Assembly (NCBI GenBank): GCA_947631925.1
Contig: CANRNE010000005.1
Coordinates: forward strand, 1 to 64,000
From: an uncultured Clostridia bacterium
Lineage (GTDB): Bacteria > Bacillota > Clostridia > Christensenellales > Borkfalkiaceae
Direction of reading: 5' to 3'
DNA length: 64,000 nt
Shown: positions 1 to 8,200 of the stretch, piece by piece
Position numbering within the stretch: the stretch's first letter is position 1
Layout of the letters: every line of letters begins with the position of its first letter
Notes under the pieces: model-generated
Databases searched by the model: none
The model's input: only the letters and a program-made list of their open reading frames with translations
Told to the model about the DNA's origin: nothing
Position numbers and translations under genes: made by a program

Positions 1-36
1 ATTTTGCATGATTTCGTGTACAATAAGAGAGCTGAT

Positions 37-127
37 GCAGAGATGTCCGAGTGGCTTAAGGAGCACGATTGGAAATCGTGTGTAGGTCAAAAGTCTACCC
101 GGGGTTCAAATCCCCGTCTCTGCGCCA
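37..127 (+). tRNA. tRNA-Ser (anticodon GGA), CCA encoded
   Basis: Complete class II tRNA. The acceptor strand GCAGAGA pairs with TCTCTGC, followed by discriminator G and an encoded CCA. The anticodon stem is CACGA/TCGTG around loop TTGGAAA, giving anticodon GGA (Ser UCC/UCU). A long variable arm and a T-loop TTCAAAT are present. It decodes serine codons. The last 21 nt of this gene are repeated at 305-325 and 503-523 inside the tandem repeat that follows, which is unusual (see findings). Confidence 0.97.
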
Positions 128-163
128 AACAAAGGGAGTGACTTTTGTCACTCCCTTTGTTTG
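126..163 (+). terminator. Perfect 17-bp hairpin directly after tRNA-Ser
   Basis: Perfect inverted repeat of 17 bp with a TTTT loop, beginning at the tRNA CCA end; the descending arm is T-rich but there is no clean U-tract after it. Likely 3' end signal or processing hairpin for tRNA-Ser. The same hairpin recurs at 324-361 (identical) and 522-559 (one mismatch) because it is part of the 198-bp tandem unit. Confidence 0.6.
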
Positions 164-176
164 TGGACTTGAAAAT

Positions 177-317
177 AGACGGGGATTTGAGGGTGGAGGC
201 GATTGCGGGAGCAATCGGTTTGCGGGCGAATAGCAGGGTTACAGATAAGATTGCCGCAAACTCGACAATTGATAATTGTCGACCGGGGCGCGCCGCTAAA
301 GGCGCAAATCCCCGTCT
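177..317 (+). ncRNA. Candidate multi-hairpin structured RNA/DNA element, copy 1
   Basis: A 13-bp perfect outer stem (AGACGGGGATTTG at 177-189 with CAAATCCCCGTCT at 305-317) closes over four internal perfect stems: 201-206/211-216 (GATTGC), 218-225/254-261 (GTTTGCGG), 262-270/274-282 (TCGACAATT) and 290-294/301-305 (GCGCC). This is seen directly; that it is an RNA is inference. The 3' strand of the outer stem is identical to the tRNA-Ser T-arm/acceptor strand, so the 5' strand is antisense to the tRNA. Confidence 0.4.
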
Positions 318-323
318 CTGCGC

Positions 324-521
324 CAAACAAAGGGAGTGACTTTTGTCACTCCCTTTGTTTGTGGACTTGAAAATAGACGGGGATTTGAGGGTGGAGGCGA
401 TTGCGGGAGCAATCGGTTTGCGGGCGAATAGCAGGGTTACAGATAAGATTGCCGCAAACTCGACAATTGATAATTGTCGACCGGGGCGCGCCGCTAAAGG
501 CGCAAATCCCCGTCTCTGCGC
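324..521. repeat. 198-bp tandem repeat, unit 2
   Basis: Second copy, apparently identical to unit 1, again ending in the 21-nt tRNA-Ser 3' sequence (503-523). Identity suggests recent duplication or concerted evolution; an assembly artefact cannot be excluded from sequence alone. Confidence 0.95.
375..515 (+). ncRNA. Candidate structured element, copy 2
   Basis: Same closed multi-stem architecture as 177-317, shifted by 198 nt, with all stems conserved because the copies are identical. Confidence 0.4.
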
Positions 522-590
522 CAAACAAAGGGAGTGACTTTTGCCACTCCCTTTGTTTGTGGACCCGAAGATTGACGGGGAGTTGAGGGT
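522..590. repeat. Partial, diverged third tandem unit
   Basis: Begins with the same hairpin (one mismatch in the descending arm) and follows the unit to about GAGGGTGGAG with several substitutions, including in the antisense-tRNA segment. It then joins directly to the dispersed palindromic repeat at 591. Looks like a decayed end copy. Confidence 0.85.
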
Positions 591-690
591 GGAGCGCTAC
601 AATTCTCGCTCAGCAGCGCAGTGCGCTGTGAGCGGTAGCGCGACAGGCGAGCCGGTAGCGAGGCGGGTGCGGCAGTCCCTGCCGCGCGCA
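591..690 (+). repeat. Dispersed ~100-bp palindromic repeat, copy 1
   Basis: First of three intergenic copies in the window (others at 10193-10292 and, inverted, 12668-12768). Core stem CGCTCA-x-CAGCGC / GCGCTG-TGAGCG and a second stem CGGCAG TCC CTGCCG. Copies 2 and 3 have CAGCAC/GTGCTG in the same stem, a compensatory change. The rest of 691-882 is AT-rich spacer in which I see no gene. Confidence 0.85.
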
Positions 691-882
691 ATAGTTCGCT
701 TCATCCATTTTTTTTCGTTGCAAAATTTTTTCATCGGGCGGGCAAGAGAAGAAAAATTACATTTGATACATTTTATCAACTAAAAAATTTGAGTCATAAC
801 CAGATTTATTTTATGTTTACACAGTTTTTGTATCGTTCATTTCATTTTTTTGTTGAAAATCGAAAATAATTTCAAAAAGCTA

Positions 883-912
883 TTGACAATGCACGCGGAA
901 ATGTGATAAAAT
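883..912 (+). promoter_or_regulatory. Sigma-A promoter for the Ig-like lipoprotein
   Basis: TTGACA, 18-bp spacer, TAAAAT. The predicted transcript has a leader of about 215 nt containing the palindrome AAGGGGTATACCCCTT (1024-1039) and a hairpin around GTGCGC/GCGCAC (1041-1064). I recognise no known riboswitch in it. Confidence 0.7.
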
Positions 913-1135
913 GTTGTTGCGAAATGAAAATATATAAAAAATATTGTGCGATTTTGAAATTATAAATGCGGATTTCTGATAAATAATCACACGCAAAAAC
1001 TTTCAAATCGCATCGCTTTGCGTAAGGGGTATACCCCTTATTCGTGCGCTTTTTTGCGCACGAATAAAACCTTTATCCGAGGAAGGGAACAATCTGCCGA
1101 AGGCAGTTGTCAAATAATCAAAAGGAAGGAGTTAT

Positions 1136-4100
1136 ATGAAGAGAAGAGCTTTGTGGATTCTCACGGTTCTTGCCTGTCTCTCTCTCGCCCTGTGCGGCAT
1201 CGTTGCATGCGCGCCCGAGGGCGGGAAGCATGAGGCGACAGGTATCGCCATCACCACAGCGCCTACAAAGACGGCTTACACCGTAGGGGATACATTCGAC
1301 CCGACGGGAATGGTCGTCAAGGCGAATTACAGTGATGACACCAGCGAAGTGGTCACCGACTACACTTATGCCCCCACAGGCGCGCTGAAGAAGACCGATG
1401 CGAAGGTCGTCGTCACGTGGAACGGGTTCACGGCGACGCAGAAGATTACGGTCACCGACCCGCCCGCCAAGGAGGTCTCGTCCATCGAAGTCACGCATAT
1501 GCCGAATAAGACTTCGTACTACGTGGGCGACACCTTCGACAGGGCGGGCATGGTAGTCACGGCGCACTACACAGACAACACGAGCGAAGTCGTGACCAAT
1601 TACAACCTCAACGTGACGGTGCTCGAAACTGCAGGCAAGCAGGATATCGTCGTGACCTACGAAGGCATTACGACGAAGTTCACCGTCGACGTGGCGAAGC
1701 CTCTGCTGGTTTCCATCGTCATCTCCGAACAGCCGACGTGGACGCTCTACAACGTGGGCGAGAAATTCAACCCGTCGGGCATGAAGGTCGTTGCGAACTA
1801 TGAGAACGAATCTCATAAGGTGCTCGCCGATACCGACTACACCTACGATGACAAGGACCTCGCCGAGACGGACACCGAGATAGTCATCTCCTACACGGAG
1901 GACGGCGTCAAGAAGGAGGCGTCGGTCACCATCGAGGTGAAAGCGCTCACGCTCACGGGTATCACGGTCAAGCAGGCGCCCTATAACACCGAATACAGCG
2001 CGGGCGACTACTTCGACGTCAGCGGGCTCATCGTCTATGCCGTATACAATAATAATGAATCCATCGCGAGAGAGATTACGGGCTGGGAGATTGTTGACCT
2101 CAACAAGGCGCTCGGCGATGACACCACGAAGGTCATTGTCCGCTATGAGACCTTCACGGCGGACATCAACATCATCATCCTGCCCAAGTACATTTTCGAG
2201 GCGGAAGCGGTGGATTTCGAAGTTCAGCAAGGGACAGACACCACGAAGCTCGCCATCAGCCGCGGCATGGAATACGGAAACGTCAAGAGCGTTCCTACGT
2301 CGCTTCCCGAATATGTTAACTGGAATTTGGTCAGCGGCACGGGATTCTTGAATGCGGCGTACTCCGATGTGGATGTCAGTGCGTTCGTGCTCAATGTGAC
2401 TGCCGCATCTGCAGGTAAGGCGACGATTTTGTTCCGCGTTGCCGCGCGTCCCGACTTGCTCACGGCTGGAGAGCAAATTCCGCTCTCGGAAGTTCTCACC
2501 ATGCTCTCCGTCAACGGTGCGGAAGTTGCCGTCGACGAGCACAGCATGTACGGTGCAGACTTCGCGAAACCCGTCCATTTCGACATGAAGGAACTTGTTG
2601 CAGTGCGCAATGTCGACCTGAAGGCGGGCGAGAACGTCATCAAATTCAACTACGCGCTCAAAGCGGTCAACGTGGACTACATCGCCATCCGTTCGGCCGT
2701 CGAAGTTGAGCTCACCGCGGAAAAGGAGAGCGGGCACAACTGGTCGGATTGGCTGGTTACCTCCGTTCCCACCGCAACCAAAGCGGGCGAAATGTACCGC
2801 TACTGCCCGACCTGCTTCTCCCGTGAAGTCGTCACGCTTCCCGCCAACCTCGAGGGGAGCAGCTATACTAAGGGCGCAACCAGAGCCGCAACAACCTATC
2901 TTGCCGGCACGCAGACTTACACCTACGAGGGCAAGGAGTTCACGATTGTGACCGAGCCCGCAAAGGGGACGAAGGCAAACAACGTGTTCGACCTCGAAAA
3001 TGCCGTCTTCGACAGCACCTTCAACACCGAGATGGGAATCCCCGTGCCCGGTATCGACTCTGCAGTCAACGCAAAGGGCACGGGCGCTCACAAGTTCAAC
3101 GTCGGCGGTGGCGGCGACAACGGTGGCGGAAGATTTACCTTCACGGTCTACTCCTCCATTGCGGCGACGACGAATTTCGGCGTCCATGTCGCGAGAAACA
3201 ACACGAGAGTGCTCAACGCCGCATTCAACTTCCGCATCAGCGTAAACGGCAAGCCCGTCGCGCTCGACCCCAATATGCATTGCGGAACGGCGGACGGCAG
3301 CCACAACAGCACCGCCGAGGCGTACGCCAAGGCGAATGAGGGCTGGAAGAGCGAAGGCGGCAACTGGAAAAACTGGATTTACATCGTCTGCGGCACGTTC
3401 GACCTTGTAAAGGGCAAGAACACCATCGTCGTGGAAGTGCTCGGCAGCCCGTTCACCAACGTCGACGACATCCGTCTGCAGGCTCCCACCGAACTGGTGA
3501 CGGAGGAAGGGCAGATGGCGACAGATGTTACAATCGCTTCTCAGCCCGCGAAAATCAAATATTATGAGGGCGAACGCTTCGACCCCGAAGGGCTCAAACT
3601 CCAAGCCACGACGAAGAGCGGCGGCACGCGCGAGGTCAAGACGTATACCTATTCACCCACCGAAAAGCTCACGGTCGGCACCAACTCCGTGACGATTGAG
3701 GCAGAGGGGAAGACGCTCACGATTGACATCACAGTCGAAGAAGTCAAGGGCGAATTGTCCGCGCTCGAGATTAGCGGCGACTTCAAGAAGACGTATAAAG
3801 AGGGCGAAGATTTCGACCCGACGGGCATGATTGTCACGGCAATCTATTCGGAGGGCGGCTCCCGCGAGCTCGCCGCAGAGGATTACGAAGTCACGATGGG
3901 CGCGCCCGCAAACGGCAAGGCAACGGTTACCGTGACCAGCAGCGAAGTGGAAGAGACCTTCGAAGTCACCGTTCTGATGCGCAACATCTTCGAGGCCGAG
4001 GCTTTTGAGGCGGAGGGCACGGGGGATTTGCGCCGTGAGTATGAGTACAACGTCGACCATATTCCGAGCGGCATGGGCTATGCGGCACGGCCGCAAGAAA

Positions 4101-5128
4101 AGGGGACCTACACGTTCCATGTCTACAACCCCGAAACCAAGTCCGTGACCGCGGAAGTTGTCTTCAACTTCGGGCAGAAGAAGTCCGTCGCAGATACCTT
4201 TAAGGATATGACTGTCAATGGCACGAGCGTTTCGCTCAAGAACGAAACTGTCGATGTCAGTGGGTACTTCACTTGGACGGAGACGGGCACGCTTGCGACC
4301 ATTTCGCTGACCCCGGGCGACAACGTCATCGTACTCACGATTGGTAAATCTCGTGTCAACTTCGACTATGTCGCGCTCTACTCCGAGGCGACCCTTGTCC
4401 CCACGTCCTGCCAAGACGGCCATCACTTCTCTGCATGGAATCTCTATGAGATGCCGACCGCAACAAGCGCGGGCAGCATGTATCGCTTCTGCTCAGAATG
4501 CATGACACGCGAAGAGCTTTCGATTTCCTACAGCGAAGTTGCGGCTCTTCAGCCCACCGCAACTTCGGCGGCGACCGAATATGTGCGCGGCACCAAGACG
4601 TACTCCTATAAGGGGAACACCATAGTTGTGACGAGCGACAAGGCGACCGGCGCAGAAATAAAGAACGAATTCCTTGCGAATGACGTTCAGATTGATACGC
4701 CCGACGGAGAGAATATCTATTCGGCGTATAAGACATACACAAATGACGTCGGGACATTCGTTGCAGCGGACAACAAGGGCGTTCAGTTCACCTTGAAGGT
4801 CAATGCAAGCGAAGCGGCGACGGTTCGCTTGGTTATCCGTGCAGGCAGATCGAAAGATGACAGATATCCTGCAAGAACCTTCCAGCTTTCAGTCAACGAT
4901 AAGATGTTGGCTGTGAATTGGAACGTGAAGTTGGATAAAGACCCTGCGCTTACCAAGAACGACAAAGAAGAAAAATGGCTTACAGTTGGTGAAGTTGAAA
5001 TCGCGGAATTCGAGCTCGTAAAGGGCGAGAATACGATTGTCCTCACGAACCGCGGCGGCCAGTCGACAAACATTTTGGCATTCGACCTCTACTCTGCGGC
5101 GACTATCACCGCAACACCTCAGGCATAA
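1136..5128 (+). CDS. Large surface lipoprotein with Ig-like (Big_3) and CBM-like domains
   Basis: 1330 aa. N-terminal signal peptide with lipobox IVAC around residue 26, so an outer-face membrane lipoprotein. It has six bacterial Ig-like group 3 repeats (pattern Y..GD.FD..GM.V.A.Y) at about residues 38-345 (four) and 795-950 (two). Interleaved are about four beta-sandwich modules that start with FEAE-like sequence and end in GxNxIxL plus VDYIAI, resembling carbohydrate-binding modules. Two Cys-pair modules (H-x-W, then YCPTC / FCSEC) follow CBM-like modules. Start chosen from AGGAAGGAG 7-10 nt upstream. Probably binds polysaccharide or host glycan; the ligand is unknown. It lies just upstream of a GH3 glycosidase sharing the same modules, suggesting joint function. 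Minus-strand ORFs over it are codon-bias shadows. Confidence 0.85.
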   Translation: MKRRALWILTVLACLSLALCGIVACAPEGGKHEATGIAITTAPTKTAYTVGDTFDPTGMVVKANYSDDTSEVVTDYTYAPTGALKKTDAKVVVTWNGFTATQKITVTDPPAKEVSSIEVTHMPNKTSYYVGDTFDRAGMVVTAHYTDNTSEVVTNYNLNVTVLETAGKQDIVVTYEGITTKFTVDVAKPLLVSIVISEQPTWTLYNVGEKFNPSGMKVVANYENESHKVLADTDYTYDDKDLAETDTEIVISYTEDGVKKEASVTIEVKALTLTGITVKQAPYNTEYSAGDYFDVSGLIVYAVYNNNESIAREITGWEIVDLNKALGDDTTKVIVRYETFTADINIIILPKYIFEAEAVDFEVQQGTDTTKLAISRGMEYGNVKSVPTSLPEYVNWNLVSGTGFLNAAYSDVDVSAFVLNVTAASAGKATILFRVAARPDLLTAGEQIPLSEVLTMLSVNGAEVAVDEHSMYGADFAKPVHFDMKELVAVRNVDLKAGENVIKFNYALKAVNVDYIAIRSAVEVELTAEKESGHNWSDWLVTSVPTATKAGEMYRYCPTCFSREVVTLPANLEGSSYTKGATRAATTYLAGTQTYTYEGKEFTIVTEPAKGTKANNVFDLENAVFDSTFNTEMGIPVPGIDSAVNAKGTGAHKFNVGGGGDNGGGRFTFTVYSSIAATTNFGVHVARNNTRVLNAAFNFRISVNGKPVALDPNMHCGTADGSHNSTAEAYAKANEGWKSEGGNWKNWIYIVCGTFDLVKGKNTIVVEVLGSPFTNVDDIRLQAPTELVTEEGQMATDVTIASQPAKIKYYEGERFDPEGLKLQATTKSGGTREVKTYTYSPTEKLTVGTNSVTIEAEGKTLTIDITVEEVKGELSALEISGDFKKTYKEGEDFDPTGMIVTAIYSEGGSRELAAEDYEVTMGAPANGKATVTVTSSEVEETFEVTVLMRNIFEAEAFEAEGTGDLRREYEYNVDHIPSGMGYAARPQEKGTYTFHVYNPETKSVTAEVVFNFGQKKSVADTFKDMTVNGTSVSLKNETVDVSGYFTWTETGTLATISLTPGDNVIVLTIGKSRVNFDYVALYSEATLVPTSCQDGHHFSAWNLYEMPTATSAGSMYRFCSECMTREELSISYSEVAALQPTATSAATEYVRGTKTYSYKGNTIVVTSDKATGAEIKNEFLANDVQIDTPDGENIYSAYKTYTNDVGTFVAADNKGVQFTLKVNASEAATVRLVIRAGRSKDDRYPARTFQLSVNDKMLAVNWNVKLDKDPALTKNDKEEKWLTVGEVEIAEFELVKGENTIVLTNRGGQSTNILAFDLYSAATITATPQA

Positions 5129-5149
5129 CTTTCCATCCTCCAATTGCGG

Positions 5150-5180
5150 TATCAGGGGGAGGGTCTCCCTCCCTCTGATA
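5150..5180 (+). terminator. Strong hairpin after lipoprotein gene
   Basis: 14-bp stem (one G-T pair) with TCT loop, TATCAGGGGGAGGG paired to CCCTCCCTCTGATA, 21 nt after the stop. There is no long U-tract, so it may be a processing or stability hairpin with partial read-through into the GH3 gene rather than a full terminator. Confidence 0.55.
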
Positions 5181-5250
5181 TTCTAATGCCCGCGTCATGC
5201 GAAAGCGGCGATATTGAGGCCGCCGCAACATCCAAATCGGGAGTAATTTT

Positions 5251-8200
5251 ATGAATAAATTTTTGAAATCGCTCAGCCGGCTGCTTTGGTCGATTTTGTC
5301 CGTGACCTTCGCCCTGCTGCTCACCGTTTCCATCGTCGGTGACGTCATCGCAGACGAAAACAAGCGCACAATCAACGACTTTTTGGGGCTGGAAAACTAC
5401 CGAAAAGAGGTGAATGAGGATGCAGAACTTCTGCATTACTCCTCCGAATTCGAAAAGGAAGACGGCTCCTACGACGACAAGGCGCTGTGGGAAGAGGACA
5501 TTCGCGTCGCCGACCGCATCCAGCGGGAGGGGACGACAATTCTTTGGAACAACGACGCCGCGGGACACACCGGTCTTCCGCTCACAAAGGGGACGACGGT
5601 CAGCCTGTTCAGCCATTCCTCCGTGGACTTTGTCTATTCGGGAATGGGCTCGGGCAACTCCATCACGAAGAATTCCTCCAATCTCAAGCAGGCGTTCACG
5701 AACGCAGGGCTTCCGGTCAACGATACCCTCTGGCAGTTCTATTCCAAGGGCGAGGGCAGCGGGGACAAGTACGTCCGCAATGCCTACAGCGGCGTCAACG
5801 AGGTGCCTTGGAGCCTCGTGAAGAGCAACTGCGAGACAAGTTTTGACGGCACTGTGGGTGTCTTCGTCCTCTCCCGCCGCGCGGGGGAAAACGGCGAGAC
5901 CGACTCGACCATGAAGACGGCGGACACGCTGAATAAGGACTATTTCGAGCTCGCCAAGAACGAAAAGGACACCATCGAGGGCATGGTCGGCCTCAAAAAG
6001 GACGGCGTGCTCTCCAAAGTCATCGTCATGCTCAACACAGCGATGGGGATTAACTTCCGCTATCTCGAAGAGTATCGCGACGACATCGACTGCTGTATCT
6101 GGGTCTGCCAGCCCGGTTGGGAGGGCATCAACGAAATCGGCCGAATCTTCTCGGGCGACAGCGTGCCTTCGGGCCACCTCGTCGATACCTTCGCTTACGA
6201 CCACCAGTCCGCGCCCGCGGCGGTGAATGCCGACTTCTCGACGTACACAAACAGCAATGATGCGGGACTTCGCGACTTGCAGTTCCAAGCCAACTACATG
6301 ATTTATGCCGAGGACATCTACGTCGGCTATAAATACTATGAGACCCGCTATGAGGACGCCGTCATGGGGAATGGCAACGCGACGAGCAAGACGGGCGCCA
6401 AGAACTCCTCGGGGGACTGGAAGTATTCCGAGGAAGTCGCCTTCCCGTTCGGCCACGGCGAGAGCTACACCTCGTTCGAGTACGACGCATTCTCCGTCGA
6501 ACAGCAGGAGGACGGCTCCTACCTCGCCTCGGTGACCGTCAAGAACGTCGGCAATCAGCCGGGCGAGGACGCCGTGCAAATCTATTCGCAGAAGCCCTAC
6601 ACCGCGTACGACAAACAGCACGGCATCGAGCAGGCCGCCGTCAACCTCTGTGGCTATGAGCGGACGGAGATGCTCTATCCCGAATCGCAGACGGACGAAA
6701 CGCATCCCAATTCGCAGCGGGTGAAGATTGTCATCCCCGCCGACGTCTTCAAGACCTACGACGCGGACGGCTATAAGACTTACATCCTCGAGGAAGGGGA
6801 CTTCTACCTCACCGCTGCGGAGGATGCACACCAAGCGGTGAACAACATCCTCGCAAGGAAGGGATATTCGCCCGCTTCTACCGGGAACGTCATGGACGGG
6901 GCGGGCAAGAGCAGCCTCGTCTGGCTGTGGAACAACAAGACCACGGACGCCACGATGTTCTCCCGCTCCTCGACGGGGTATGCCATCACCAACCAATTCG
7001 ACGACACGGATTGGAACAAGTACAAGAACAAGACGGACGGGACGGTCGTCTATCTCTCCCGCAGTGACTGGGCGGGGACCTGGCCGAAGCCGCTCGCGCT
7101 CTCGCTGAGCGATGCGATGGTCGCCGACCTCGACTGGGATAAGCCCGTCACGGCCGACCCCAAGGACAAGATGCCGCTGTACGGTCAGGCGCACGAATTC
7201 GACATCATCGATTTGCGCGGAAAGGACTACAACGACGCCGCGTGGGACACTCTGCTCAACCAGACCACGCTCGAAGAGCAGATTCAGTTCCTCGGTAAGG
7301 CCTACCACGGCACGCCCGCAATCAATTCCATCACCTATATGGGCGAGCGCTGTCTCGACGGCCCGCTCGGCGTGCGGCAGAAATATCTCACCGACGACGA
7401 CGCCAGCCCCGCGGACAACCAAAACATGTCCTTCCCTTGCACGCCGCTGCTCTCTGCGAGCTTCAGCAAGAAGCTCGCCCTGCGCGCGGGTCAGCTCAAG
7501 GGGGAGGATATGCTTCACACGGGCGTGGCAGGTCTCTATGGCACGGGCGTCAACCTTCACCGCACCATCTGGGGCGGGCGGGCATATGAGTACTATTCCG
7601 AGGATGGCTATCTCTCGGGCATCATGTGCGCACAGGAGGTCAAGGGCATTCAGGAGAAGGGCGGCTATGTCAACCTCAAACACTTCGCCCTCAACGATCA
7701 GGAGGCCAACCGCCACGGCGTGAATATCTGGTGCAATGAGCAGGCGATTCGCGAAGTGTACCTTCTCGCCTTCCAGCCCGTCGTCGAGGATGCGCATGCG
7801 ACAGGCATGATGTCCTCCTTCACCCGCTTCGGCACGACGTGGAGCGGCGCACACTACGGCCTCACCACCGAAGTGCTCCGCAACGAGTGGGGCTTTGACG
7901 GCTTCGTCATCTCCGACTGCGCATGGCGCAACTACATGGGCGTCGTGGACGGCCTCGTCGGCGGAAACGACAACATTCTCTACGAATCCACCAACCTTGC
8001 GGCATACTACGAAGCGCAGACGAATGCGACGGTCGCGCAGCTCATCCGCCGCTCGACGCACCGCGTGCTGTACGTTCTTGCGAACAGTTCTGCGATGGAG
8101 GGCTACACGCCCGGGATGCACATCTTTCCCGTCACGAACTGGTGGCAACATGCCATCATCGCGATGATTGTCGTGTTCGGCATTCTGACGGCGGGCAGTG

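Larger units (their letters stand above)
126..323. repeat. 198-bp tandem repeat, unit 1
   Basis: First copy of a direct repeat with a 198-bp period (145-339 equals 343-537 in the ORF track). The unit starts with the 17-bp hairpin, continues with four smaller perfect hairpins and ends in a copy of the tRNA-Ser 3' end. ORFs of 60-145 aa across it are identical repeats of non-coding sequence, not genes. Confidence 0.95.

Noticed and set aside
87-537. ORFs of 60-145 aa in the tRNA-Ser repeat
   Set aside because: They are the same sequence repeated by the 198-bp tandem unit, read through tRNA and hairpins; no RBS.
126-590. CRISPR array
   Set aside because: Repeat unit is 198 bp with no 20-40 bp repeat/spacer alternation and no cas genes.
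919-1135. Riboswitch in the leader of the Ig-like lipoprotein
   Set aside because: Contains hairpins, but I could not match the c-di-GMP, preQ1, purine or other aptamer cores; left as unassigned leader.
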